A DNA stretch of 64,000 nt, from contig JAPPEG010000068.1 in the NCBI GenBank assembly GCA_028875345.1, positions 1-64,000 on the forward strand, written 5' to 3'. The DNA comes from Gemmatimonadota bacterium. GTDB taxonomy: Bacteria; Latescibacterota; UBA2968; UBA8231. The notes beneath the pieces were generated by a model that worked only from the letters and a program-made list of their open reading frames with translations, did not search any database and was not told the DNA's origin. Position numbers and translations under genes: made by a program. This document shows, piece after piece, positions 34,536-41,518 of this stretch; within the stretch, counting starts at the first letter, position 1; each line of letters begins with the position of its first letter.

Positions 34536-35143
34536 TAGTGGGCGAGGGCTAGCTCGGGAAAGGTGCTAGCGAGGAGCGGGCGCATGGCTGCCAGTGCTTC
34601 GGCGCGGTGACTGAGGCGGTTTTTTACCTGCGGGTCGAGCTGGGCTATGGTCTTGGCGTAGGCGGGGACCAAAAAGACTGGATCGTAACCAAAGCCGTTG
34701 GTGCCGGCAGGGGCTGGGGCGATCCGCCCTTCACACGTGCCTTCGGCGCGGCACTGGCGGCCATCGGGACTTACTGCGCAAAGGACGCAGCGGAACCTAG
34801 CACGGCGCTGCGCTGGCTCGGGATAGGGCGCGAGCTCGGTGAGTAAGAACTGGCAGCGGCCGGCGTCGTCGAGGTCAGGGCCGCCGTAGCGAGCCGAGTA
34901 AATCCCGGGCGCGCCGCCGAGGGCATCGACCTCGAGCCCAGAGTCGTCGGCAAGGGCGATCTGGCCGCTGGCTGCGGCATAGGCGCGGGCCTTGAGTTGG
35001 GCGTTGGCGGCAAAGGTCTGGCCGCTTTCCTCGACGTTGAGTTCAAGGCCCAACGCGGCCGGCGCGACGACTGCAATATCGGCGAGTAGGGCGCGGACTT
35101 CGCGCAGCTTGCCGGCGTTGTTCGAGGCCAGAAGCAGCGCCAT
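34535..35143 (-). CDS. rdgB: XTP/dITP pyrophosphatase (RdgB/HAM1 family)
   Basis: Removes deaminated purine nucleoside triphosphates from the pool. The 202-aa protein shows LLASNNAGKLREVRALL at the N-terminus, ADDSGLEVDALGGAPGIYSAR near residue 67 and TNGFGYDPVF near 148, the conserved blocks of the family, and SHRAEALAAM at the C-terminus. Length is normal. It starts 5 bp after the TPR gene stop and overlaps the ABC exporter gene by one base. Confidence 0.95.
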   Translation of the reverse strand: MALLLASNNAGKLREVRALLADIAVVAPAALGLELNVEESGQTFAANAQLKARAYAAASGQIALADDSGLEVDALGGAPGIYSARYGGPDLDDAGRCQFLLTELAPYPEPAQRRARFRCVLCAVSPDGRQCRAEGTCEGRIAPAPAGTNGFGYDPVFLVPAYAKTIAQLDPQVKNRLSHRAEALAAMRPLLASTFPELALAH

Positions 35144-35148
35144 TGCGG

Positions 35149-36207
35149 CTATTGGGGCTGCTCGTCAAGCTCTGCGAGTTTGCTCGCTGCGTAGTCTTTG
35201 AAGCGGCTGTCTTTGACTGCTTGGTTGTACCAGCGCCGCGCCTCCTGTCGTTGGCCGAGCTGAAAATGCGCGTCGCCCAGCAGCGTTTCGGCGGCTGGGT
35301 AGTCGTCTTGGCAACTGGTGGCGCGCCGCCCGAACTCAATGGCTTGGCGGAAATTGCCCATGCCGTAGTGAGCCTCGCTGAGCCGGTAGTACGTCTCGCA
35401 GTAGCCGTCGTCTAGATCGGCTGCCTTGTTCAGCGGGGCGATGGCCTCGTGGAAACGGCCGAGCTGGTTGAGCGCAATGCCGAGCAAGCGGTGTCCTTCG
35501 GCGTACGTGTCGTCGATCTTTAGGGCGTTTTGCAAAAGCGGCACGACGCTCTCTATCTCTTGGGTATCGAACTTCAACCGCGCCAAGTCGCCGTATGATT
35601 CCATGTACGTGGGGTCGGCCTCTATGGAACGCTGGTAGGTGACAATGGCTTTGCCGTAGTCGCGGCTGAGGCGCTGGATGTCGCCGAGGGCATTGTAGGG
35701 TCTGGCGTCGGTGGGATCGGCTGCGATGGACTCGGCAAAGGCCACTTTGGCTTTGTCTTTTTCGTGCAAGCCACTGTGGGCAAGGCCCATGACGTAGAGG
35801 GATTGGGCGCTTTGCGGGCCGTAGTCGCGCGCTTTGTTAAAATAGTCGATAACCTCGCGGTATTTCTTTTGGCGAAAGCTGTTGAGAGCAGCCTTTTGAT
35901 AGAGTTGGCCCAGGGCCTTAGCGGACTGCTCTGGCTTGGTGCCGAGGGCATGGGATGCGGCAAAACTATTGATGGCTTTGTCGTACTCGTTGAGGGCCTT
36001 GTAGGAAATGCCGAGGACGTAGTGGGCATTGCCGTAGGAGGCATCGGCGGCCACGGCCTTTTCTAACTCGATGACGGCGTTGCGAAAGCTGCCCTTTTTG
36101 ACCAAGTCGTAGCCCGCGCGAAAGTAGTCGAGGGCTTCGGGCGACTGGGCGAGGGCCGGGGCGCTCAAAAGCGCGAGGGCGAGACTGAGCAAGCGGCAGT
36201 ACTTCAA
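35149..36207 (-). CDS. Secreted TPR-repeat protein
   Basis: A 352-aa protein with an N-terminal signal peptide cleaved near ALAQS (residue 20), followed by about eight tandem tetratricopeptide repeats, visible as repeating A-x-x-LG-x-x-Y or YN-ALGDI patterns such as GNAHYVLGISYKALNEYDKA and ARPYNALGDIQRLSRDYGKA. It probably acts as a periplasmic scaffold. The gene is 43 bp downstream of the SelW-like selenoprotein gene and 5 bp upstream of rdgB, within one operon. Partner unknown. Confidence 0.88.
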   Translation of the reverse strand: MKYCRLLSLALALLSAPALAQSPEALDYFRAGYDLVKKGSFRNAVIELEKAVAADASYGNAHYVLGISYKALNEYDKAINSFAASHALGTKPEQSAKALGQLYQKAALNSFRQKKYREVIDYFNKARDYGPQSAQSLYVMGLAHSGLHEKDKAKVAFAESIAADPTDARPYNALGDIQRLSRDYGKAIVTYQRSIEADPTYMESYGDLARLKFDTQEIESVVPLLQNALKIDDTYAEGHRLLGIALNQLGRFHEAIAPLNKAADLDDGYCETYYRLSEAHYGMGNFRQAIEFGRRATSCQDDYPAAETLLGDAHFQLGQRQEARRWYNQAVKDSRFKDYAASKLAELDEQPQ

Positions 36208-36250
36208 AGCAAGATCTCCTCGTATGAAGAACCAAAGGCGTGACGGGCGT

Positions 36251-36484
36251 TTAACGGCGGGCGTCGATCAGGGCTTCGACTTCGCCGTGGTCGGGAAAGC
36301 GGCCTTCTTGCAGCTTGGAAAAGACCAGCTCACCATTGAGGCTGAGTTCAAACTTCCCTCGGTCTGAGGGCACTAGCGAGAAGACGGCGATGTCTTTCTT
36401 GTAGGCGACGAGTAGCTGTTCCGCCAAACTGGCGGCTCTGTTTTCGTAGCCTCAAGCAGAGCAGTAAATAAGTTCCAAGTTCAC
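36251..36484 (-). CDS. SelW-like selenoprotein (Rdx family) with CxxU motif; missing from the ORF track
   Basis: A 77-aa selenoprotein hidden by an in-frame TGA. From GTG 36484 the product begins MNLELIYCSAUGYENRAASL, with Cys8-x-x-Sec11 on the first beta-alpha turn, then KFELSLNGELVFSKLQEGRF and GEVEALIDARR. This is the pattern of the Rdx family (SelW, SelT, SelH): thioredoxin-like CxxU, then a G-F-E-x-x-NG-x-LVFSK-x-x-GRFP core. AGGAGG lies six to seven bases before GTG. Directly after the UGA is a perfect hairpin suitable as SECIS. It is the first gene of the TPR-rdgB-ABC-ABC operon. Family members are small redox proteins; target unknown. Confidence 0.93.
36421..36451 (-). promoter_or_regulatory. 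SECIS element of the SelW-like gene
   Basis: Starting right after the UGA, 16 nt lead into CCGCCA-GUU-UGGCGG, a perfect 6-bp stem with a GUU loop (36421-36435). The loop G lies about 22 nt from the UGA, within the range known for bacterial SECIS, and a short GGCU/AGCC helix lies beneath. Confidence 0.75.
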
Positions 36485-36608
36485 GGGAAACCTCCTGTGG
36501 AATAGGGTTAAAAAAGTATAAAAGTCACTAGGAGCGTTGTCAAAGACGGAGAATGGGTGCAGTGGACGGAGTTATAGACGGCCCTTATTTTCTTATCTTA
36601 ACAATTAA

Positions 36609-36638
36609 ATATGTTACCAATATGTTACCGAATATAAT
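36609..36638 (+). promoter_or_regulatory. Candidate promoter with an 11-bp spaced direct repeat
   Basis: Two copies of ATATGTTACC (36609-36618 and 36620-36629) are repeated with an 11-bp period, followed by TATAAT at 36633-36638, 18 bp before the HEAT gene start. No good -35 box is visible at the right distance, so the repeats could be an activator site. This stretch also serves as the divergent upstream region of the selenoprotein operon. Confidence 0.45.
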
Positions 36639-36656
36639 TGGATTAGAGAACAAAGT

Positions 36657-37592
36657 ATGGCCGGTATTTTTTTAAAAAGTCGAAAATTTGGCCGCACGCG
36701 GCTAGCCTTGTGGGCCTTGCTGCTGGGTGCGGGCTTGGGCATCGCGTGTGGAGGCCCCTCGCCCGAAGAGTACATTTACCAGCTCAAAAGCTTGCAAAAA
36801 GCCGAGCGCACCAAAGCTGCCAACCAGCTCATCCGCTTCGACGCCGACGAAGTCGTCCCTCTGCTGATTGAGGAGGCCGACTCTGGCTATATCCGCGTGC
36901 GGTTTGAGGTGATGCACCTGTTGGGCCGGTTTGAGGACGAGCGCGCTATCCCGACCTTGATCGCGGGCCTAAAAGACAAGTCGCCGCGAGTGGCAGCCGC
37001 GGCTGCGTGGGCGCTGGGCCAGATCGGGTCGCCCACCGCGCTCGCCCCGCTGCTCAAGTACGTGCGCGACCCCACGGTAGAAGTGCGCCAATACGTACTC
37101 GGCGCACTCGGCCCGTGCCATTCGTACGAGGCTGAGCCGGCCTTGAGCGACTCGGCTTTCCGCGTGGTGCGCCGCGCCTTGCGCGCCCCCAAGCCCAAGT
37201 GGCGGGTCGCTGCCTTGCAGAGCCTACGCACTTACGGGTACCGCGACGCAGTGGAAGAAGTCATTCGCATGTCAGTGGACCCCTCAAACGAGGTGCGCTA
37301 TGTCGCGATGCAGGCCCTCGGCCAGATCGGCAGCGCATCGCTCCGCCGGCCCGCCCGCAACGCCATCTACGAAGCCCTGCTGGTCGCCCTCGACGCCGAC
37401 GAGTTGCAGAGCATCCGCAGCAAGGCCATGCACGCCCTCGCCGAGATGGGCGATAAGCGGGCCGTGCCGCACTTGCAGCAGCTAATGCGCGAGGGCACGG
37501 AAGAAGACCAAACTGCGGCGAGGCTAGCCCTGTACAAGCTAAGCCCCGAAGTAGTAGAAGCGATGAGACGAACTGAGTTAGGAGCGAGATGA
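36657..37592 (+). CDS. HEAT-repeat (PBS-lyase-type) lipoprotein
   Basis: A 311-aa protein with a signal peptide ending LGAGLGIACGG, a lipobox with Cys about residue 31. The rest is built of HEAT-like repeats of about 30 residues: VRFEVMHLLGRFEDERAIP, VAAAAAWALGQIGSPTALA, VRYVAMQALGQIGS and IRSKAMHALAEMGDKRAVP. Such repeats form solenoids for protein-protein contact. The stop overlaps hisG by four bases (ATGA), so it heads the his-type operon. Why a surface lipoprotein is coupled to histidine biosynthesis is unclear. Confidence 0.88.
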   Translation: MAGIFLKSRKFGRTRLALWALLLGAGLGIACGGPSPEEYIYQLKSLQKAERTKAANQLIRFDADEVVPLLIEEADSGYIRVRFEVMHLLGRFEDERAIPTLIAGLKDKSPRVAAAAAWALGQIGSPTALAPLLKYVRDPTVEVRQYVLGALGPCHSYEAEPALSDSAFRVVRRALRAPKPKWRVAALQSLRTYGYRDAVEEVIRMSVDPSNEVRYVAMQALGQIGSASLRRPARNAIYEALLVALDADELQSIRSKAMHALAEMGDKRAVPHLQQLMREGTEEDQTAARLALYKLSPEVVEAMRRTELGAR

Positions 37593-38467
37593 AGGAATTG
37601 AAGATCGGCTTTCCGTCCGGGAGCTTGCAGGAGTCCACGTTCGACCTGTTTGTCCGCGCTGGCTATCGCGTGCGGCTCGCGCCGCGCTCGTACGTGCCCG
37701 ACATCGACGATCCCCAGCTTGCGGGCCTGATGTTCCGAGCGCAGGAAATCGCCCAGTACGTGGCGCGGGGCGTCGTCGATGTGGGCCTGACGGGCCGAGA
37801 CTGGATTCTCGAAAGCGCGGCCGAGGTGATCGAAATCGGCGAACTGACCTATAGCAAGAGCACGGCGCGGCCCTTGCGCTGGGTCATCGCCGTGCCCGAG
37901 GATTCTCCCATCCAATGCGTCGAAGACCTCGCGGGCTGCCGCATTGCCAGCGAGTTGATTGGCGTGACGCGCCGCTTTTTGCAGGATCGCGGCGTAAAGG
38001 CCGAGGTGGAGTTTTCGTGGGGCACGACCGAGGTCAAGGCCGGCATTCCCGGGCTAGTGGATGCGGTCGTCGAGGCGACCGAGACGGGCACATCGCTCAA
38101 GGCCAACCGGCTGCGCATCGTCGATACGGTCTGCGAATCGACCCCGCGCTTGATTGCGAACAAGGCCGCGTGGGCCAATGGCTGGAAGCGGGAGAAGGCC
38201 GAGAATTTGCTGATGCTGCTCAAGGGAGCACTCGAAGCCGAGCACAAAGTTGGCCTCAAGATGAACGTGCCGCGCGCCCAGCTCGACCGAGTCATCGCCC
38301 GGCTGCCAGCCCTGCACACGCCCACGGTCTCCAGCCAGATGGACGACGAATGGGTGGCGCTGGAAATTGTCGCTGACGAGCGCGTGGTGCGCGAGTTGAT
38401 CCCCCAGCTCAAGCGGCTCGGGGCCGAAGGCATTATCGAATATCCGCTCAACAAGGTCGTGTATTGA
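37589..38467 (+). CDS. hisG: ATP phosphoribosyltransferase, long form
   Basis: Catalyses the first step of histidine biosynthesis, joining ATP and PRPP. The 292-aa length and the C-terminal ACT-like domain (from about residue 215, THTPTVSSQMDDEWVAL) show the long, hexameric HisG type, so no HisZ is required. LKIGFPSGSLQESTFDLF begins the protein and VDVGLTGRDWI near residue 66 is a conserved block. GDDVE-type PRPP loops appear as GIPGLVDAVVEATETGTSLKAN near 155. ATG 37589 overlaps the HEAT gene stop. hisD follows with one base of overlap. Confidence 0.95.
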   Translation: MKELKIGFPSGSLQESTFDLFVRAGYRVRLAPRSYVPDIDDPQLAGLMFRAQEIAQYVARGVVDVGLTGRDWILESAAEVIEIGELTYSKSTARPLRWVIAVPEDSPIQCVEDLAGCRIASELIGVTRRFLQDRGVKAEVEFSWGTTEVKAGIPGLVDAVVEATETGTSLKANRLRIVDTVCESTPRLIANKAAWANGWKREKAENLLMLLKGALEAEHKVGLKMNVPRAQLDRVIARLPALHTPTVSSQMDDEWVALEIVADERVVRELIPQLKRLGAEGIIEYPLNKVVY

Positions 38468-39771
38468 TGGTACCTATTGTGTCCTATCCCTCCGCCCCGC
38501 TCGCCGCCCCGCTCGCCGCCCTGTTGGCGCGCCGCCCCGAATCCGACCCTGAAGTTGAGGACACGGTGCGGGACATTCTGCGGCAGGTGCGGAAAGAAGG
38601 CGATGCCGCGCTGTGCGCGCTGACGCAGCGCTTCGATGGCGTAGAAGTGTGCCCTGGGCAGTTGAGGGTACCAGCGTCTGTGCTCGCCGAGGCCGAGGCT
38701 GCGCTCGACCCGAACCTGCGCGCTTCTATGGAGGCGGCAGTAGCCAACATTCGCGCCTTCCACGAGCGGCAAAAGCTCAACTCGTGGTTTGTCGAAGACG
38801 GCGACGGGGTGATGCTGGGCAAGAAAATTACGCCCATCGAGCGGGTGGGGCTATGCGTGCCGGCTGGCGAAGTGCCGCTGTTTTCGAGCTTGCTGATGAC
38901 AGCCGTGCCCGCGCAGGTGGCTGGCGTGGACCGGCTCTGCGTGGTCACGCCGCCAGTAACGGCTGGCCGCCCGGCCCCGGTGATTGCGGCGGCCGCGCGT
39001 TTGTTGGGTATTGACGAAGTGTACGCCGTGGGTGGAGCGCAGGCCGTGGGGGCACTGGCGTATGGCACGGAGAGCATTCCGCCGGTGCACAAGATCGTCG
39101 GCCCGGGTTCCCCTTATACTGTGGCTGCGCAGCGGCAGGTTTTCGGCACAGTGGGCATCGCGCTGTTGCCTGGCCCGTCGGAAATTGTGGTACTCGCCGA
39201 CGCGGGAGCTGACCCGCGCTTGGTGGCTGCGGATTTGCTTTCACAGGCTGAGCACGGCTGGGGAGTGGCGTGCGTTTGCATCACGGATTGCGCGGCCTTG
39301 GCGCGACGGGTGCAGGAGGAGCTTGAAGCGCAACGAGCGGCGCTCTCGCGCTATTCAATAATAGATAGTGCTTTAGAAGAATACGGCGCGATTGTCGTGG
39401 TGCCTAGCCTTGAAGTGGGGATTGAACTGCTCAACCGCCTAGCGCCGGAACACGCCGAATTGCAGGTGGCCGACCCGTGGCGCTGGGTGGACTCCATTCG
39501 CCACTGCGGCGCGCTGTTCCTCGGCGCGGCGGCCAGCGAGCCGGTCGGCGATTACTTCGCTGGCACCAACCACGTACTGCCGACGCAAGGCGCGGCTCGC
39601 TACGCCTCGTCGTTGGGGTGGGCCGATTTCGTCAAGACGACGAGCATCATCGCGTACACGCCCGAGCGCTTGGCCCACACGGCCGAGCACATCGTCCGCA
39701 TGGCGCAGGCCGAGGGTTTGGAGGCTCACGCGCAAGCCGTCCGCATCCGCCAACAGGGGCCCACATCATGA
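38467..39771 (+). CDS. hisD: Histidinol dehydrogenase
   Basis: Oxidises L-histidinol to L-histidine in two NAD-dependent steps. The 434-aa product has ERVGLCVPAGEVPLFSSLLM near residue 118, AVGGAQAVGALAYGTE near 183, KIVGPGSPYTVAAQRQVFG near 205, and the zinc and substrate block TNHVLPTQGAARY near 365. ATG 38467 overlaps the hisG TGA (TGATG); a TTG at 38464 is the track start but has no advantage. Length is typical for the family. Confidence 0.95.
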   Translation: MVPIVSYPSAPLAAPLAALLARRPESDPEVEDTVRDILRQVRKEGDAALCALTQRFDGVEVCPGQLRVPASVLAEAEAALDPNLRASMEAAVANIRAFHERQKLNSWFVEDGDGVMLGKKITPIERVGLCVPAGEVPLFSSLLMTAVPAQVAGVDRLCVVTPPVTAGRPAPVIAAAARLLGIDEVYAVGGAQAVGALAYGTESIPPVHKIVGPGSPYTVAAQRQVFGTVGIALLPGPSEIVVLADAGADPRLVAADLLSQAEHGWGVACVCITDCAALARRVQEELEAQRAALSRYSIIDSALEEYGAIVVVPSLEVGIELLNRLAPEHAELQVADPWRWVDSIRHCGALFLGAAASEPVGDYFAGTNHVLPTQGAARYASSLGWADFVKTTSIIAYTPERLAHTAEHIVRMAQAEGLEAHAQAVRIRQQGPTS

Positions 39772-40364
39772 GCGCAGATCAACGCACGGCGCAGATTGCG
39801 CGTCGGACGACTGAGACCGAGATCGAGTTGCGGTTGTGCCTCGACGGCAGCGGCCAGTGCCGCGCCGACACCGGCCTCGGCTTTTTCGATCACATGCTGC
39901 ACGCTTTTGCTCGGCACGGCCTGTTCGACTTAGAGGTACAATGTCGCGGCGACTTGCACGTGGATGCTCACCACACGGTAGAAGACGTGGGTATCTGCCT
40001 CGGCCAAGCCATTGCCCAAGCCTTGGGCGACAAGGCCGGTATCCAGCGCTACGGCCACAGCTACGTGCCCATGGACGAAGCCTTGGCGCGGGCGGTGGTG
40101 GATTTGTCGGGCCGGGCCTATTTGGTTTTTGCCGCGGCCTTTAGCGAAGAGCGGGTCGGCGCGCTGGATGTGTCCTTGGTGCGCGAGTTTTTCTACGCGG
40201 TGGCCGACCAAGGCCGGATGAATCTCCACCTCGACCTTGTGCGCGGCCACAATGCCCATCACGGTATTGAGGCCCTGTTCAAGGCGTTCGCCCGCGCCCT
40301 GCTCATGGCCGCGCAGCAAAGCGAGCGGGTCCAGGGCATTCCTTCGACCAAGGGCGTGCTCTGA
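39768..40364 (+). CDS. hisB: Imidazoleglycerol-phosphate dehydratase, monofunctional
   Basis: Dehydrates imidazole-glycerol phosphate in histidine biosynthesis. The 198-aa protein has GLGFFDHMLHAFARHG near residue 37, LHVDAHHTVEDVGI near 63 and RGHNAHHGIEALFKAFA near 158, giving the two HHxxE metal sites. No phosphatase domain is fused. The track frame opens at 39477 inside hisD, but ATG 39768 begins right at the hisD stop (ATGA) and gives the usual N-terminus. hisA, hisF, hisH, hisI and hisC are not in this window. Confidence 0.95.
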   Translation: MSADQRTAQIARRTTETEIELRLCLDGSGQCRADTGLGFFDHMLHAFARHGLFDLEVQCRGDLHVDAHHTVEDVGICLGQAIAQALGDKAGIQRYGHSYVPMDEALARAVVDLSGRAYLVFAAAFSEERVGALDVSLVREFFYAVADQGRMNLHLDLVRGHNAHHGIEALFKAFARALLMAAQQSERVQGIPSTKGVL

Positions 40365-40382
40365 GGCGCGGGCTTGCCGCCC

Positions 40383-41501
40383 ATGAAAATTTGCCATCTG
40401 ATGTACGACGACATTGCCAACCCATGGTTGGGTGGCGGCGGTGCGGTGCGGGCGATGGAACTCTACCGCCGCTTGGCCAGCCGCCACGAGATCACCGTCG
40501 TCAGTGGCCTGTTTCCCGGAGCTGAGTTAGAAACCGAACGGCACGGCCTGCGCCTGTTGCGCGTTGGCTCGGCTCGCAGCTATGCCCTGAGCCGGGTGGG
40601 CTATTGTCGTGCGGCCGTAGCTCAGTTGCAGCGGCTAGAGTGGGATTTGTGGATCAATGAATTTTCGGCGTTTGCGCCTCTGCGCGTTCCGGCTTCGCTG
40701 CGGAGACAGGGGTTGCTTTTGTTTTATCACTTCATGGGATGGCACGCCCTTGCCAAGCATCCGCTAGTGGGGGGCGTGGCGTGGCTGTGCGAGCGGCGCG
40801 CCCTGCGGGCTTATGGTCGGGTTTTGACGATTGCTCCTAGCGTGCAAGCGCGCGTTCAGCGGCGGGCGTGCGACGCGGAGGTTGATCTGGTGTACAGTGG
40901 CGTTGATCGGCGCTTTTTTGCGCTGGTGCCCGAGGAAGCTCCGTACTTGCTCTACTTTGGGCGCATGGATATTCACACCAAGGGGATCGACCTGTTGATC
41001 GCTGCGTTTGCCGAGATTGCTGACGAGCACCCGGATATTCGACTCAAGCTGGCTGGGCGTGGGACTCCGAAGCAACTCACTAATGTGCGTGGCTTGGCGC
41101 GGAGGGCGGGTTTGGAGGATCGGGTGGAGATAATCGGGAATGTGGACGAGGAACGACAAGGCGAGCTCTTGCGCCGCGCGCTCATGGTCTGCGTTCCGTC
41201 GCGCTACGAGGGCTGGTGTATGGTGGCGGTGGAAGCTGCGGCTGTTGGGAAAGCTGTGTTGGGTACCGATATTGACGGTCTGCGTGATGCCGTGCGCCAC
41301 GACGAGACTGGGGTGTTGGTGATGCCCGAGGATGTGGGGGCTTTGGCGGAGGGGATGCGGGCGTTGATTGCGGATGATTCCAAACGGCGAGCTTTGGGTG
41401 CGGCGGGTCGGGCGTGGGCCGGGCGGTTTAGCTGGGATCGGTTGGCCGAGGATTTGGAGAACGTATATTTGCGTACGGTTGAGGAAATGGGACGAGATTA
41501 G
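40383..41501 (+). CDS. Glycosyltransferase family 4 (GT-B)
   Basis: A 372-aa GT4 enzyme. KICHLMYDDIANPWLGGGG at the N-terminus contains the glycine-rich acceptor loop, FGRMDIHTKGIDLLIAAFAE near residue 197 the linker strand, and VPSRYEGWCMVAVEAAAVGKAVLG near 272 the donor-binding E-x7-E. ATG 40383 opens the first strand; the track TTG at 40374 adds three residues. It is only 18 bp after hisB and 17 bp before the YfhO-like gene, so it is likely co-transcribed with both. Substrate unknown. Confidence 0.92.
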   Translation: MKICHLMYDDIANPWLGGGGAVRAMELYRRLASRHEITVVSGLFPGAELETERHGLRLLRVGSARSYALSRVGYCRAAVAQLQRLEWDLWINEFSAFAPLRVPASLRRQGLLLFYHFMGWHALAKHPLVGGVAWLCERRALRAYGRVLTIAPSVQARVQRRACDAEVDLVYSGVDRRFFALVPEEAPYLLYFGRMDIHTKGIDLLIAAFAEIADEHPDIRLKLAGRGTPKQLTNVRGLARRAGLEDRVEIIGNVDEERQGELLRRALMVCVPSRYEGWCMVAVEAAAVGKAVLGTDIDGLRDAVRHDETGVLVMPEDVGALAEGMRALIADDSKRRALGAAGRAWAGRFSWDRLAEDLENVYLRTVEEMGRD

Positions 41502-41518
41502 GCCGCTGGAAGGATTCT

